Positions 1 to 9,508 of a DNA stretch of 64,000 nt are shown piece by piece (positions within the stretch are counted from its first letter, which is position 1; each line of letters starts with the position of its first letter). Made by a program: the position numbers and the translations under genes. The stretch is from NCBI RefSeq assembly GCF_020510585.1, contig NZ_CP075190.1:616001-680000 (forward strand), read 5' to 3'. Below the pieces are notes generated by a model that saw only the letters and a list, made by a program, of their open reading frames with translations, ran no database searches and was not told the origin of the DNA. This stretch comes from Ferribacterium limneticum. GTDB taxonomy: Bacteria > Pseudomonadota > Gammaproteobacteria > Burkholderiales > Rhodocyclaceae.

Positions 1-1418
1 CCTTCCTGCTTGGCCAGTTCCCAGGGCTTGACGCTATCGACGTACTGATTAGCGGCGTCGGTCAGCGCCATGATTTCGCGCATGGCCTTGCCGAATTCAC
101 GGGCTTCGTAGAGTTCGGCAACGCGACTGGCCGCTTCCTGAATGGACTTGATGGCAGGCAGGTCGGCAGCGGCAGGGGCGAGCTGGCCGTTGAAGCGTTT
201 GGCGATGAAACCAGCTGAACGGCTGGCGATATTGACGTACTTGCCGACCAGGTCTGAGTTCACCCGGGCGCCGAAATCCTCGAGGTTGAGGTCGATGTCT
301 TCCATGCTGGCCGACAGCTTGGCGGCATAGTAGTAGCGCAGCCATTCCGGGTTGAGGCCGGTGTCGAGATAGCTCTGGGCGGTGATGAAAGTGCCGCGCG
401 ATTTCGACATTTTGGCGCCATCGACCGTGAGAAAGCCGTGCGCGAAGATCTTGGTCGGCGTGCGGTAGCCGGCGTGTTGCAGTTCGGCTGGCCAGAACAG
501 GGCGTGGAAGTAGAGGATGTCCTTGCCGATGAAGTGGTAGAGCTCAGTCGTCGAATCGGGCTTGAAGTATTCGTTGAAATCGAGGCCGTTCCGGCTGCAC
601 AGGTTCTTGAAGGAGCCCATGTAGCCGATCGGTGCATCGAGCCAGACGTAAAAGTATTTGCCCGGCGCGTCGGGAATCTCGAAGCCGAAGTACGGGGCGT
701 CGCGGGAAATGTCCCAGTCGGTCAGCTTGTTCTCACCAGGGGCGCCCAGCCATTCCTGCATCTTGTTGGCGGCTTCGTTCTGCAATACGCCGTTGTCGCG
801 GCTGGTGTATTGGCGCAGGAAAGACTCGCAGCGCGGGTCGGACAGCTTGAAGAAGTAGTGCTCGGAGGTGCGAAGTTCGGGCTTGGCGCCGGAGATGGCG
901 GAATACGGCTCCTTGAGGTCGGTCGGCGCATAGGCAGCACCGCAGGACTCGCAGTTGTCGCCGTATTGGTCCTTGGCGCCGCATTTCGGGCATTCGCCCT
1001 TGATGAAGCGATCAGGCAGGAATAGCTGTTTGACCGGGTCGTAGTACTGCTCGATGGTCCGTGTTTCGATCAGGCCGGCGGCCTTGAGCTTGCCGTAGAT
1101 GTCGTTGGCGCATTCACGGGTTTCGTCGGAGTGCGTGCTGTAAAAATTGTCAAAACCGACGCCAAAGCCGGCAAAGTCGCGCGAATGCTCGCCATGGACG
1201 CGGGCGATCAGGGCTTCCGGCGTGATGCCTTCCTTTTCGGCGCGCAACATGATCGGCGTGCCGTGCGTGTCGTCGGCGCAGACATACCAGCATTCGTTGC
1301 CGGCCATCTTCTGGAAACGCACCCAGATATCGGTCTGGATGTATTCGACCAGATGGCCAAGGTGAATGGCGCCGTTGGCGTAGGGCAGGGCGGAGGTGAC
1401 GAGTATTTTGCGCGACAT
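1..1418 (-). CDS. metG: methionyl-tRNA synthetase, N-terminal part (cut by window edge)
   Basis: Charges tRNA-Met with methionine in the cytoplasm. The reading frame starts at ATG 1418 and runs without a stop off the left edge, so about 472 N-terminal residues are present and the C-terminal part is missing. The class I signature HLGH follows [12 protein letters not shown] near residue 21, a zinc knuckle with two CxxC pairs (CPKC, CESC) is present, and the KMSKS loop (GAKMSKSRG) lies near residue 338. It is transcribed away from the response regulator gene at 1614. Identification is secure; only the domain composition of the C-terminus cannot be judged. Confidence 0.97.
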   Translation of the reverse strand, partial: MSRKILVTSALPYANGAIHLGHLVEYIQTDIWVRFQKMAGNECWYVCADDTHGTPIMLRAEKEGITPEALIARVHGEHSRDFAGFGVGFDNFYSTHSDETRECANDIYGKLKAAGLIETRTIEQYYDPVKQLFLPDRFIKGECPKCGAKDQYGDNCESCGAAYAPTDLKEPYSAISGAKPELRTSEHYFFKLSDPRCESFLRQYTSRDNGVLQNEAANKMQEWLGAPGENKLTDWDISRDAPYFGFEIPDAPGKYFYVWLDAPIGYMGSFKNLCSRNGLDFNEYFKPDSTTELYHFIGKDILYFHALFWPAELQHAGYRTPTKIFAHGFLTVDGAKMSKSRGTFITAQSYLDTGLNPEWLRYYYAAKLSASMEDIDLNLEDFGARVNSDLVGKYVNIASRSAGFIAKRFNGQLAPAAADLPAIKSIQEAASRVAELYEAREFGKAMREIMALTDAANQYVDSVKPWELAKQE

Positions 1419-1548
1419 GGATGGGCAAGGCTGGAAAAATAAAGGGCAATTTTACCGCGAGGAAGCAGGGAGGCGATTCACAAATCCCCAAGGCCTATTC
1501 GCTGGCAATTGTTACAGAACGTAAACTAGTATGCTTGATTGGTAAAAC

Positions 1549-1564
1549 ATGATCGATCGATCAT
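1549..1564. promoter_or_regulatory. 16-bp perfect palindrome upstream of response regulator gene
   Basis: ATGATCGATCGATCAT is a perfect inverted repeat 50 bp before the ATG of the response regulator and between two divergent genes. Its place fits an operator, but no known factor is assigned and GATC-rich palindromes can arise by chance. Confidence 0.3.
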
Positions 1565-1613
1565 TGCCGAAGAGGCATGATCGGAGCAGAATCGCGGCGA
1601 AATGGGAGGGGTT

Positions 1614-2297
1614 ATGAATTTTGCGGTGGTCGAGGACAGTAGAAGCCAGGCTGAGGTGCTCAAGGCGCTGTTGAAGAGCGAGGGGCATCAGGTCGAAGTG
1701 TTTCCGGACGGGAAATCCTGCATCGAGGCGCTACAGACGCGAAGTTTCGATTTCTTCATCATCGACTGGATTTTGCCTGACATTGGCGGCGACGAAGTGC
1801 TTCGGCATGTGCGCGAAAAGTACGGTTGGGACGTTCCGGTTGTCTTCTGCACGGGCCGCACCGATGAAGAGGCTGCATCGGACATCCTGCGCCTCGGTGC
1901 CGATGACTATATTCCGAAGCCGATCCGCTACATGGAATTCATGGCGCGGATTCACGCGTTGCTGCGCCGCCGCCAGCCACGCGCGGTGACCGTACAGTTT
2001 GGCAGCATCGAGATCGACATGGAAGGTCGGCGCATCAAGCTGGCCGGCGTCGAGGTCGATCTGACTCAGCGCGAGTTTGAACTGGCCGTCATCCTGTTGC
2101 ACAACGTCGGTCGCGTGCTGTCACGCGATGAGCTGCTGACCAGCGTCTGGGCGCGTGATGCCGGGGTCGATACGCGTACGGTTGATACGCATGCCAGCCG
2201 CCTGCGCAAAAAACTTGGGCTGGCCGGCGAAAGCGGGCTGATGCTGTCGTCAGTCTATGGTCAGGGCTATCGCCTGGATAACGTCCATCAGGGCTGA
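1614..2297 (+). CDS. OmpR/PhoB-family response regulator, orphan
   Basis: Two-domain transcriptional regulator of about 227 residues. The N-terminal receiver domain shows the acidic pair in VVEDSRSQ, the phospho-acceptor Asp in FFIIDWILPD and the conserved Lys in DDYIPKP. The C-terminal winged-helix domain has the OmpR-type pattern (LTQREFELAVILL, TVDTHASRLRKKL, YGQGYRL). An in-frame ATG lies 12 bases upstream at 1602, but the strong GGGAGGGG ribosome-binding site sits between the two, so 1614 is chosen. No histidine kinase gene lies next to it; its partner and target genes are unknown. A 16-bp palindrome lies upstream. Confidence 0.9.
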   Translation: MNFAVVEDSRSQAEVLKALLKSEGHQVEVFPDGKSCIEALQTRSFDFFIIDWILPDIGGDEVLRHVREKYGWDVPVVFCTGRTDEEAASDILRLGADDYIPKPIRYMEFMARIHALLRRRQPRAVTVQFGSIEIDMEGRRIKLAGVEVDLTQREFELAVILLHNVGRVLSRDELLTSVWARDAGVDTRTVDTHASRLRKKLGLAGESGLMLSSVYGQGYRLDNVHQG

Positions 2298-2375
2298 TTT
2301 CAGCCAATGGTTTCGGGTATACTGGACAAAATCACTCGGGTATTGCCCGTTGCTCATCCCAAAACCGGAGTTTCC

Positions 2376-3467
2376 ATGAGTCTTTCAGAACAGCAAATCA
2401 AGGCTGCGCTTTCTGCTGCGGTCGACCCCAATACCGGCAAGGATTTCGTCGCCGGCAAGGCGGTCAAGAATGTGAAAATTGATGGCGCCGATGTGTCGTT
2501 CGACATCGAACTGGGCTACCCGGCAAAAAGCCAGATTGATCCGATCCGCCAGCAGGTAATCGCTGCCGTGCGTAGGCTCCCGGGTGTCGGTAACGTCTCG
2601 GCCAATGTCTTCAGCAAAATCGTCGCCCATTCCGTACAACTCGGCGTCAAGCTATTGCCGGGCGTCAAGAACATCATCGCCATCGCTTCCGGCAAGGGCG
2701 GCGTCGGCAAGAGTACGACAGCAGTTAACCTCGCTCTGGCACTGGCTCAGGAAGGCGCCCGGGTTGGTATTCTCGACGCCGACATTTATGGCCCGTCGCA
2801 GCCGCAAATGCTTGGCCTGGCCGGTCAGCAGCCGGAGTCAAAGGATGGCCAGAGCATGGAGCCGCTGGAGGCTTATGGCGTGCAAGCCATGTCGATCGGC
2901 TTCATGGTCGATGTCGAAACGCCGATGGTTTGGCGTGGCCCGATGGTCTCTCAGGCCTTGGACCAGATGCTGGGTCAGACCAACTGGAATGACGTTGATT
3001 ACCTGATCGTTGATATGCCACCGGGTACCGGCGACATCCAGTTGTCACTGGCCCAGAAGGTGCCGGTGACCGGTGCCGTGATCGTCACCACGCCGCAGGA
3101 CATCGCGCTGATCGACGCGCGCAAGGGGCTGAAGATGTTCGAGAAGGTCAATATTCCGATCATCGGCATCGTCGAAAACATGAGCATCCACATCTGTTCG
3201 AAGTGCGGCCATGAAGAGCATATTTTCGGCTCAGGCGGCGGCGAGAAAATGTGTGCTGACTACGACACTGAATTCCTCGGCAGTTTGCCTCTGGAACTGG
3301 CGATTCGCGAGATGGCCGATGGCGGCAAGCCGACCGTGGTCGGCGCGCCGGATTCGCGTACGGCCGAGATCTATCGCGGCATTGCCCGTCGTATCGCGAT
3401 CAAGATTGGCGAGAAGGCCAAGGACATGACCTCGAAATTCCCCAATATCGTTGTGCAGAACACCTGA
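2376..3467 (+). CDS. apbC: Mrp/ApbC-family iron-sulfur cluster carrier ATPase
   Basis: P-loop ATPase of the Mrp/NBP35 family, about 363 residues, which binds and hands over Fe-S clusters to apoproteins in the cytoplasm. An N-terminal MIP18-like (DUF59) domain spans roughly residues 1-90. The deviant Walker A motif [15 protein letters not shown] follows near residue 110, then [10 protein letters not shown] and the bridging CxxC pair in [14 protein letters not shown] near residue 272. An upstream in-frame ATG exists at 2307, but ATG 2376 is preceded by CCGGAG and gives the usual family N-terminus [12 protein letters not shown]. It is followed by a clear terminator. Confidence 0.95.
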   Translation: MSLSEQQIKAALSAAVDPNTGKDFVAGKAVKNVKIDGADVSFDIELGYPAKSQIDPIRQQVIAAVRRLPGVGNVSANVFSKIVAHSVQLGVKLLPGVKNIIAIASGKGGVGKSTTAVNLALALAQEGARVGILDADIYGPSQPQMLGLAGQQPESKDGQSMEPLEAYGVQAMSIGFMVDVETPMVWRGPMVSQALDQMLGQTNWNDVDYLIVDMPPGTGDIQLSLAQKVPVTGAVIVTTPQDIALIDARKGLKMFEKVNIPIIGIVENMSIHICSKCGHEEHIFGSGGGEKMCADYDTEFLGSLPLELAIREMADGGKPTVVGAPDSRTAEIYRGIARRIAIKIGEKAKDMTSKFPNIVVQNT

Positions 3468-3488
3468 TTTTTATACATGGTGGCCAAC

Positions 3489-3519
3489 AAAGGCGGGTAA
3501 AATCCCGCCTTTGTTTTTT
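3489..3519 (+). terminator. Rho-independent terminator after apbC
   Basis: AAAGGCGGG and CCCGCCTTT form a 9-bp stem with loop TAAAAT, followed by a run of six T. It lies between apbC and dcd. Confidence 0.85.
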
Positions 3520-3538
3520 GTCGAGCGGAACCGGAAAA

Positions 3539-4105
3539 ATGACCATCAAATCAGACAAGTGGATACGCCGGATGGCGGCAGAGCACGGCATGATCGAGCC
3601 GTTTTCGCCAGAGCTGGTGCGCGAAGCCAATGGTCAGAAAATTGTTTCCTACGGTACCTCCAGCTACGGCTACGATATCCGCTGCGCCCGCGAATTCAAG
3701 GTGTTCACGAATATCAACTCGACGGTGGTCGATCCGAAGAACTTTGATCCGAAGTCCTTCGTAGAGATCGAGTCCGATGTCTGCATCATCCCGCCGAACT
3801 CGTTTGCGCTGGCCCGCACGATGGAATACTTTCGCATTCCGCGCTCGGTATTGACCGTCTGCCTTGGCAAGAGCACCTACGCCCGGTGCGGCATCATCGT
3901 TAACGTCACGCCCTTCGAGCCCGAGTGGGAAGGCTACGTCACGCTGGAGTTTTCCAACACGACGCCACTGCCGGCCAAGATTTACGCCGGCGAAGGTTGC
4001 GCCCAGGTGCTGTTCTTCGAGTCCGACGAAGTCTGCGAGACGTCGTACAAGGACCGTGGTGGCAAGTACCAGGGGCAGGTCGGTGTTACTTTGCCGAAAA
4101 TCTGA
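3539..4105 (+). CDS. dcd: dCTP deaminase
   Basis: Deaminates dCTP to dUTP, feeding dUMP and hence the dTMP supply used by thymidylate synthase (thyA is 4.4 kb away). The product is 188 residues, the usual family length. It shows the characteristic trimeric dUTPase-fold motifs SSYGYDIRC near residue 40, the [12 protein letters not shown] loop around residue 110 that binds the triphosphate, and [15 protein letters not shown] with the catalytic Glu near residue 138. A start seven codons upstream (3518) is possible, but [13 protein letters not shown] at 3539 matches the usual N-terminus. Confidence 0.96.
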   Translation: MTIKSDKWIRRMAAEHGMIEPFSPELVREANGQKIVSYGTSSYGYDIRCAREFKVFTNINSTVVDPKNFDPKSFVEIESDVCIIPPNSFALARTMEYFRIPRSVLTVCLGKSTYARCGIIVNVTPFEPEWEGYVTLEFSNTTPLPAKIYAGEGCAQVLFFESDEVCETSYKDRGGKYQGQVGVTLPKI

Positions 4106-4137
4106 CGTCAGACCGTAACGAAATCGTCTTATTCTGT

Positions 4138-4166
4138 GACCCGCTGCGGCGGGTCGCCGCATTTTA
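4138..4166 (+). terminator. weak hairpin after dcd
   Basis: GACCCGC and GCGGGTC form a 7-bp stem with loop TGCG, followed a few bases later by ATTTTAA. The T tract is short, so this may be an attenuator-like hairpin rather than a full terminator. Confidence 0.4.
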
Positions 4167-4176
4167 AGGATTCAAC

Positions 4177-6405
4177 ATGCGCTTCCACTTCCCCGTCATC
4201 ATCATCGACGAAGACTTCCGTTCGGAGAATACCTCCGGTCTCGGCATCCGGGCGCTGGCCGAAGCCATCGAGAAGGAAGGTCTGGAAGTGCTGGGGGTTA
4301 CCAGCTATGGCGACCTGACCTCGTTCGCCCAGCAGCAGAGCCGCGCTTCGGCCTTCATCCTGTCGATTGACGACGAGGAGCTGGCGCTTGAGCCGGAAGA
4401 GACGCTGGCCGAGCTGCGCGCCTTCGTCAAGGAAATCCGCAACCGCAATGCCGAAATCCCGATCTTCCTGCACGGCGAGACGCGCACTTCGCGCCACATT
4501 CCGAACGACGTGCTGCGCGAACTGCACGGTTTCATCCACATGTTCGAGGACACGCCAGAATTCATCGCCCGCAATGTCAAGCGCGAAGCCCGTGCTTACC
4601 TCGACTCGCTGCCCCCGCCCTTCTTCCGGGCGCTGGTTCATTATGCGGCGGACGGCTCGTATTCCTGGCATTGCCCGGGGCATTCCGGTGGCGTTGCTTT
4701 CCTGAAGTCGCCGGTCGGCCAGATGTTCCACCAGTTTTTTGGCGAGAACATGCTGCGTGCCGACGTCTGCAATGCAGTCGAGGAACTTGGCCAGTTGCTT
4801 GATCACACCGGCCCGGTTGCTGCTTCCGAGCGCAACGCGGCGCGCATCTTCAATTCCGACCACCTCTACTTCGTTACCAACGGTACCTCGACGTCGAACA
4901 AGATCGTCTGGCATTCGACCGTGGCACCGAACGATATCGTGGTCGTCGACCGCAACTGTCACAAGTCCATCCTGCACGCCATCATGATGACCGGGGCGAT
5001 CCCGGTCTTCCTGATGCCGACGCGCAACAACTTCGGCATCATCGGGCCGATCCCGAAGTCCGAATTCCTCTGGGAGAACATCCAGAAGAAGATCGCCGCC
5101 AACCCGTTCATTACCGACAAGACCGCCAAGCCGCGCGTTTTGACAATTACCCAGTCGACCTACGACGGCATCCTCTACAACGTCGAGGACATCAAGCAGG
5201 AGCTGGACGGCAAGATCGATACGCTGCACTTCGATGAAGCCTGGCTGCCGCATGCGGCTTTCCACGATTTCTACGGCGATTACCACGCCATCGGCGCCGA
5301 CCGTCCGCGCTGCAAGGAGTCGATGATTTTCTCGACGCAGTCGACGCACAAACTGCTGGCCGGTTTGAGCCAAGCCTCGCAGATTCTGGTCCAGGATGCC
5401 GAGAACCAGAAGCTCGACCGCGACATCTTCAACGAGGCTTACCTGATGCACACCTCGACCTCGCCGCAGTACTCCATCATCGCCTCTTGCGATGTCGCCG
5501 CGGCGATGATGGAGGAGCCGGCTGGTACGGCACTGGTCGAGGAATCGATTGCCGAAGCTCTCGATTTTCGCCGCGCCATGCGCAAGGTTGACGAGGAGTG
5601 GGGCGCCGACTGGTGGTTCCAGGTCTGGGGGCCGGACGATTTGTCCGAAGAAGGTATCGAGGAACGCGAAGCCTGGATGCTCAAGCCGGGCGAGCGCTGG
5701 CACGGCTTCAACAATCTGGCCGACGGCTTCAACATGCTCGACCCGATCAAGGCGACGATCATCACCCCGGGCCTCGACGTCGATGGCGATTTCGCCGACG
5801 AATTCGGCATCCCGGCCGCCATCGTCACCAAGTACCTGGCCGAGCACGGCGTTATCGTCGAGAAGTGCGGCCTGTACAGTTTCTTCATCATGTTTACCAT
5901 CGGCATCACCAAGGGCCGTTGGAACACGCTGGTGACTGCGCTGCAGCAGTTCAAGGACGATTACGACAAGAATCATCCGCTGTGGAAGGTGCTGCCCGAG
6001 TTTGTGCAGAAGAATCCGCGCTACGAGCGCGTCGGCCTGCGCGACCTATGCACGCAGATTCACAGCGTTTACAAGCAGAATGACGTGGCCCGCCTGACCA
6101 CCGAGATGTACCTCTCGGACATGGTGCCGGCCATGCGTCCGGCCGATGCCTTCGCCAAGATGGCGCACCGCGACATCGAACGGGTGCCGGTCGACGAACT
6201 GGAAGGGCGCGTCACGGCCGTGTTGCTGACGCCTTACCCGCCGGGTATCCCGCTCTTGATTCCGGGCGAGCGTTTCAACGCGACGATCTGCAACTACCTG
6301 AAGTTTGCCCGCGAATTCAATGCTCGCTTCCCCGGCTTCGAGACCGACGTCCACGGTCTGGTCAAGGGCGCTGACGGACGTTATTACGTGGATTGCGTGC
6401 GCTGA
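4177..6405 (+). CDS. PLP-dependent arginine/lysine/ornithine decarboxylase
   Basis: Large group III amino acid decarboxylase of 742 residues with three parts: an N-terminal response-regulator-like wing domain (to about residue 130), the PLP-binding aminotransferase-fold core, and a C-terminal domain. The Schiff-base lysine is Lys392 in TQSTHKLLAGL. C-terminal signatures LKPGERWHGF, LLTPYPPGIPLL and RFPGFETDVHG resemble AdiA-type arginine decarboxylases more than CadA/LdcC as I recall those sequences. Whether the substrate is arginine (polyamine synthesis or acid resistance), lysine or ornithine cannot be fixed from sequence. It is monocistronic, between dcd and convergent folA. Confidence 0.9.
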   Translation: MRFHFPVIIIDEDFRSENTSGLGIRALAEAIEKEGLEVLGVTSYGDLTSFAQQQSRASAFILSIDDEELALEPEETLAELRAFVKEIRNRNAEIPIFLHGETRTSRHIPNDVLRELHGFIHMFEDTPEFIARNVKREARAYLDSLPPPFFRALVHYAADGSYSWHCPGHSGGVAFLKSPVGQMFHQFFGENMLRADVCNAVEELGQLLDHTGPVAASERNAARIFNSDHLYFVTNGTSTSNKIVWHSTVAPNDIVVVDRNCHKSILHAIMMTGAIPVFLMPTRNNFGIIGPIPKSEFLWENIQKKIAANPFITDKTAKPRVLTITQSTYDGILYNVEDIKQELDGKIDTLHFDEAWLPHAAFHDFYGDYHAIGADRPRCKESMIFSTQSTHKLLAGLSQASQILVQDAENQKLDRDIFNEAYLMHTSTSPQYSIIASCDVAAAMMEEPAGTALVEESIAEALDFRRAMRKVDEEWGADWWFQVWGPDDLSEEGIEEREAWMLKPGERWHGFNNLADGFNMLDPIKATIITPGLDVDGDFADEFGIPAAIVTKYLAEHGVIVEKCGLYSFFIMFTIGITKGRWNTLVTALQQFKDDYDKNHPLWKVLPEFVQKNPRYERVGLRDLCTQIHSVYKQNDVARLTTEMYLSDMVPAMRPADAFAKMAHRDIERVPVDELEGRVTAVLLTPYPPGIPLLIPGERFNATICNYLKFAREFNARFPGFETDVHGLVKGADGRYYVDCVR

Positions 6406-6460
6406 ATGGCACGAATCGTCGATCGGCGCAGCGGGCTGACCGCTGCGCCACGACAATGAT

Positions 6461-6937
6461 TTACTGCTTCCGGTAGGTCACGAAAGCGCAGCCCGCGCTT
6501 TTCAAATTTGACGTTTTTTTCCAGTTGACCGTGGAAACCTCGGGAAACCACGCATCGCCCTCGGGTTCGAGGTCGACTTCGGTGATTTCGAGACGGTCAG
6601 CCAGCACCATCGCCTGGGCGTAGATCTGCTCGCCGCCGATAATGAAAACGGTGTCCGCGGTCGACGCCAGTTTCAGGGCGTTTTCCAGCGAATCGGCCAA
6701 TTGGGCACCGGGCGCGGCGTAGTCGGCCTGCCGGCTGATTACGATGTTGCGCCGGCCGGGCAGCGGGCGAAAGCGCGGTGGCAGCGACTCCCAGGTCTTG
6801 CGCCCCATGATCACCGTATGGCCGGCGGTCAGCGCCTTGAAGTGCGCCATGTCTTCCGGGATGTTCCAGATCAGCTGGTTATCCTTGCCGATCACGCGGT
6901 TCTTTGCCACGGCGGCAATGATGACGACTTCAGTCAT
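6461..6937 (-). CDS. folA: dihydrofolate reductase
   Basis: Reduces dihydrofolate to tetrahydrofolate with NADPH, regenerating the folate oxidised by ThyA. The product has 158 residues. It shows the family N-terminus VVIIAAVAKNRVIG, the catalytic region NQLIWNIPEDMAHFK, the cofactor motif IMGRKTWESL and IIGGEQIYAQA. It is the last gene of a thyA-pgi-folA operon; its start overlaps the 3' end of pgi by 8 bp. The C-terminal strand is unusual because the segment STVNWKKTSNLK is encoded by a copy of the dispersed repeat of this genome, where other DHFRs carry an unrelated sequence. Confidence 0.97.
   Translation of the reverse strand: MTEVVIIAAVAKNRVIGKDNQLIWNIPEDMAHFKALTAGHTVIMGRKTWESLPPRFRPLPGRRNIVISRQADYAAPGAQLADSLENALKLASTADTVFIIGGEQIYAQAMVLADRLEITEVDLEPEGDAWFPEVSTVNWKKTSNLKSAGCAFVTYRKQ
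6514..6536 (+). repeat. dispersed repeat copy A, inside folA
   Basis: The plus strand reads a T-run, then CCAGTTGACCGTGGAAA, preceded by TTTTCAAATTTGACG. This matches the family core with one change (CCGG to CCAG) plus its AT-rich upstream part. In the folA frame it encodes STVNWKK. Confidence 0.85.
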
Positions 6938-8531
6938 GAGGAGTGCTCCGGAAACGGCGCAAATGATTGATCAGTCCGCGCGTCGACGGGTCGAGACCGT
7001 CAGTCGGTGCCTCGTCGCGTATGCAAGGGGCGAGCTTGCCAGCCAGTTGCTTGCCGAGCTCGACGCCCCACTGGTCGAACGAATTGAGATTCCACAGCAC
7101 GCCAAGGCAGAAGACTTTGTGTTCGTAGAGGGCGATGAGCTGACCCAGCGTGAAAGGGGTCAGTTCGGGCAGAACCAGCGTTGATGACGGCTGATTGCCC
7201 GGGAAGCGGCGGAACGGCAACAAATGCTCGGGAATTCCGGCGACCCGCGCTTCGTCGACGGTCTGGCCGAAAGCCAGCGCCGACGATTGGGCGAGGCAGT
7301 TGGCGAGCAGGCCGCTGTGGTGACCGGGCAGCGGAAAATCGGATTTGCCCAACGCAATGAAATCGCAGGCCACCAGCTCGCTGCCCTGATGCAACAACTG
7401 GAAGAACGAGTGCTGGCCGTTGGTTCCGGCGGCGCCCCACAAAATCGGATTGGTCGGGTAATCGACTGCCAGACCGTCGCGGTTGGCGCGCTTGCCGTTG
7501 CTTTCCATTTCGAGCTGCTGCAGGTGCGAGGGCAGCAAGGCCAGCGAGTGGCTATAGGGAAAAACGCCTTGGCTGTGGGCGTCGAGGAAGTTGGTGTTCC
7601 ACAGCGCGACGAGGGCCAGCGTCAGCGGCAGATTGCTGTCGGGCGCGGCCTTGAAGAAATGCTCGTCCATGGCGTGGGCGCCGGCGAGCAGTTGCTCGAA
7701 ATGGCGGAAACCAACGGCCAGCGCAATGGGCAGGCCGATGGCCGACCACAGCGAGAAACGGCCGCCCACCCAGTCCCAGAACTCGAAGACGTTTTCCGGG
7801 GCGATGCCGAATTCGGCCGTGGCGGCCAGATTGGTCGAGGCGGCGACGAAATGCCGGGCAATGGCCGCTTCGTTGCCGGCCGCGGCGACTATCCAGTTGC
7901 GCGCGGTACCCGCGTTGGCCATCGTTTCCAGCGTCGTGAAGGTCTTGCTGGCAACGATGAACAGCGTGCTGCGTGGATTGAGGCGGGTCAGCGTGCTGGC
8001 CAGATCGGCGCTGTCGAGGTTGGAGACGAAATGGACGTTGATGTCTGGCTGCTGGAAGGCCGCCAGGGCATGAACCGCCATGCGTGGGCCAAGATCGGAA
8101 CCGCCGATGCCGATATTGACGACATCCGTGATGCGTTCGCCCGAAAAGCCTCGCCACTGGCCGCCATGTATCTGTTCGCAAAAGCCGGCCAGGCGGGCGA
8201 GCACGGCTTTGACCTCGGACGGCGCAGTGTCACCAGCGCGCAGGTCGGCATGGCGGACGGGGCGTCCTTCCGTGTGATTGATCGGCTCGCCAGCGCGCAT
8301 ACGCTCGATCCAGGTACGCAATCCGGCCTGTTCGGCCAGTTGCCGCAACAAGCCCATGGTGTGCTGGTCGAGGCGCTGTTTCGAGTAGTCGAGCAGGAGA
8401 TTGTCGGCCTGTATCGAGTAACGATAGAAACGGGCCGGATCAGCCGAAAATAGGTCGCGCAGGTGGCGGTGCTTGATGCTGCGCGCGTGTTCGGCCAGCG
8501 CGAGCCAAGCGGGACGAAGTGGTACCTGCAT
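6930..8531 (-). CDS. pgi: glucose-6-phosphate isomerase
   Basis: Interconverts glucose-6-phosphate and fructose-6-phosphate in glycolysis and gluconeogenesis. The product is 533 residues. Family motifs visible are VNIGIGGSDLGPRMAVHAL, FVSNLDSADLA, SKTFTTLETMANA, the region around WDWVGGRFSLWSAIGLPI with its catalytic Glu-Arg context, and the C-terminal SFDQWGVELGKQLA with the active-site Lys. The open frame extends upstream to 8639, but ATG 8531 gives the typical N-terminus and lies only 2 bp after the thyA stop codon. It is the middle gene of thyA-pgi-folA, which splits the common thyA-folA pair. Confidence 0.96.
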   Translation of the reverse strand: MQVPLRPAWLALAEHARSIKHRHLRDLFSADPARFYRYSIQADNLLLDYSKQRLDQHTMGLLRQLAEQAGLRTWIERMRAGEPINHTEGRPVRHADLRAGDTAPSEVKAVLARLAGFCEQIHGGQWRGFSGERITDVVNIGIGGSDLGPRMAVHALAAFQQPDINVHFVSNLDSADLASTLTRLNPRSTLFIVASKTFTTLETMANAGTARNWIVAAAGNEAAIARHFVAASTNLAATAEFGIAPENVFEFWDWVGGRFSLWSAIGLPIALAVGFRHFEQLLAGAHAMDEHFFKAAPDSNLPLTLALVALWNTNFLDAHSQGVFPYSHSLALLPSHLQQLEMESNGKRANRDGLAVDYPTNPILWGAAGTNGQHSFFQLLHQGSELVACDFIALGKSDFPLPGHHSGLLANCLAQSSALAFGQTVDEARVAGIPEHLLPFRRFPGNQPSSTLVLPELTPFTLGQLIALYEHKVFCLGVLWNLNSFDQWGVELGKQLAGKLAPCIRDEAPTDGLDPSTRGLINHLRRFRSTPHD

Positions 8532-8533
8532 GG

Positions 8534-9328
8534 TCAGATGGCCACCTGGGCGGCGATGTGCGGATGCGGGTCGTAGCCGTCGAGACGGAAGTCTTCGAAT
8601 TTGAAGGCAAAAATGTCGTTGACCGTCGGATTGATCCACATCGTCGGTAGCGGGCGTGTTTCGCGGGACAACTGCAGTTCGGCCTGCTCAAAATGATTCG
8701 AATAGATGTGTGCGTCGCCGAAGGTGTGCACAAACTCACCCGGCTGGTAGCCGCAGACCTGGGCCAGCATGAGGGTCAGCAAGGCGTAGGAGGCTATGTT
8801 GAAGGGCACACCGAGAAAGATGTCAGCGCTGCGCTGGTAGAGCTGGCAGGACAGCTTGCCATTCGCCACATAGAACTGGAACAGGCAGTGGCAGGGCGGC
8901 AGTGCCATGCTGTCCACATCGCCCGGATTCCACGCCGAAACAATGTGGCGACGCGAGTCCGGGTTGTTTTTGAGGCTGTTGACCAGTTGCGTGATCTGGT
9001 CGATCAGGCGGCCATCCGGGGTTTCCCAGCGGCGCCATTGCTTGCCGTAGACCGGCCCGAGGTCACCGTTTTCGTCGGCCCATTCGTCCCAGATGCGAAC
9101 ACCGTTTTCCTTGAGGTAAGCGATGTTGGTGTCGCCCTGCAGGAACCACAGCAATTCGTGAACGATGGATTTCAGATGGAGCTTCTTGGTCGTCACCATC
9201 GGAAAGCCCTTGGCTAGATCGAAACGCATCTGCCAGCCAAAGACCGAGCGCGTACCGGTGCCGGTACGGTCGGATTTTTCGTGCCCGTTCCCGAGAACGT
9301 GGCGCATCAGGTCAAGGTAAGGCTGCAT
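8534..9328 (-). CDS. thyA: thymidylate synthase
   Basis: Methylates dUMP to dTMP using methylene-tetrahydrofolate, producing dihydrofolate for FolA encoded two genes downstream. It has 264 residues, the length of the E. coli enzyme. The catalytic cysteine is Cys146 in [14 protein letters not shown]; the arginine loop [12 protein letters not shown], the [11 protein letters not shown] region and [15 protein letters not shown] are intact. It is the first gene of thyA-pgi-folA, transcribed away from the PilZ-like gene at 9509. A TAGAAT box lies upstream on the minus strand (near 9363), but no good -35 was found. Confidence 0.98.
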   Translation of the reverse strand: MQPYLDLMRHVLGNGHEKSDRTGTGTRSVFGWQMRFDLAKGFPMVTTKKLHLKSIVHELLWFLQGDTNIAYLKENGVRIWDEWADENGDLGPVYGKQWRRWETPDGRLIDQITQLVNSLKNNPDSRRHIVSAWNPGDVDSMALPPCHCLFQFYVANGKLSCQLYQRSADIFLGVPFNIASYALLTLMLAQVCGYQPGEFVHTFGDAHIYSNHFEQAELQLSRETRPLPTMWINPTVNDIFAFKFEDFRLDGYDPHPHIAAQVAI

Positions 9329-9469
9329 CGAGTCGGCTATCCGGAGCTATCAATAAACGATCTATTCTACATGGCGGGCAGAAGCGTCGCTCGCCTGCAG
9401 AGGCGAAATTATCCCTTGGTAATATTGCCAAAATGTGGAAATTACTCACGGCAGAAGGCGATTTATCAG

Positions 9470-9482
9470 TTTACACTGTAAA
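9470..9482. promoter_or_regulatory. inverted repeat upstream of PilZ-like gene
   Basis: TTTACA-C-TGTAAA is a perfect 13-bp inverted repeat 27 bp before the GTG start at 9509. It could be an operator or part of the promoter of this gene; no factor is assigned. Confidence 0.3.
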
Positions 9483-9508
9483 AAAACAATTATCGGAGGA
9501 GGGGAGCG

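Noticed and set aside
4129..5976. 615-codon open frame on the minus strand opposite the decarboxylase gene
   Set aside because: High GC creates long antisense frames. The plus-strand product is a full, recognisable PLP enzyme and the antisense product matches no family and is full of Asp/Arg/Val typical of shadow frames.
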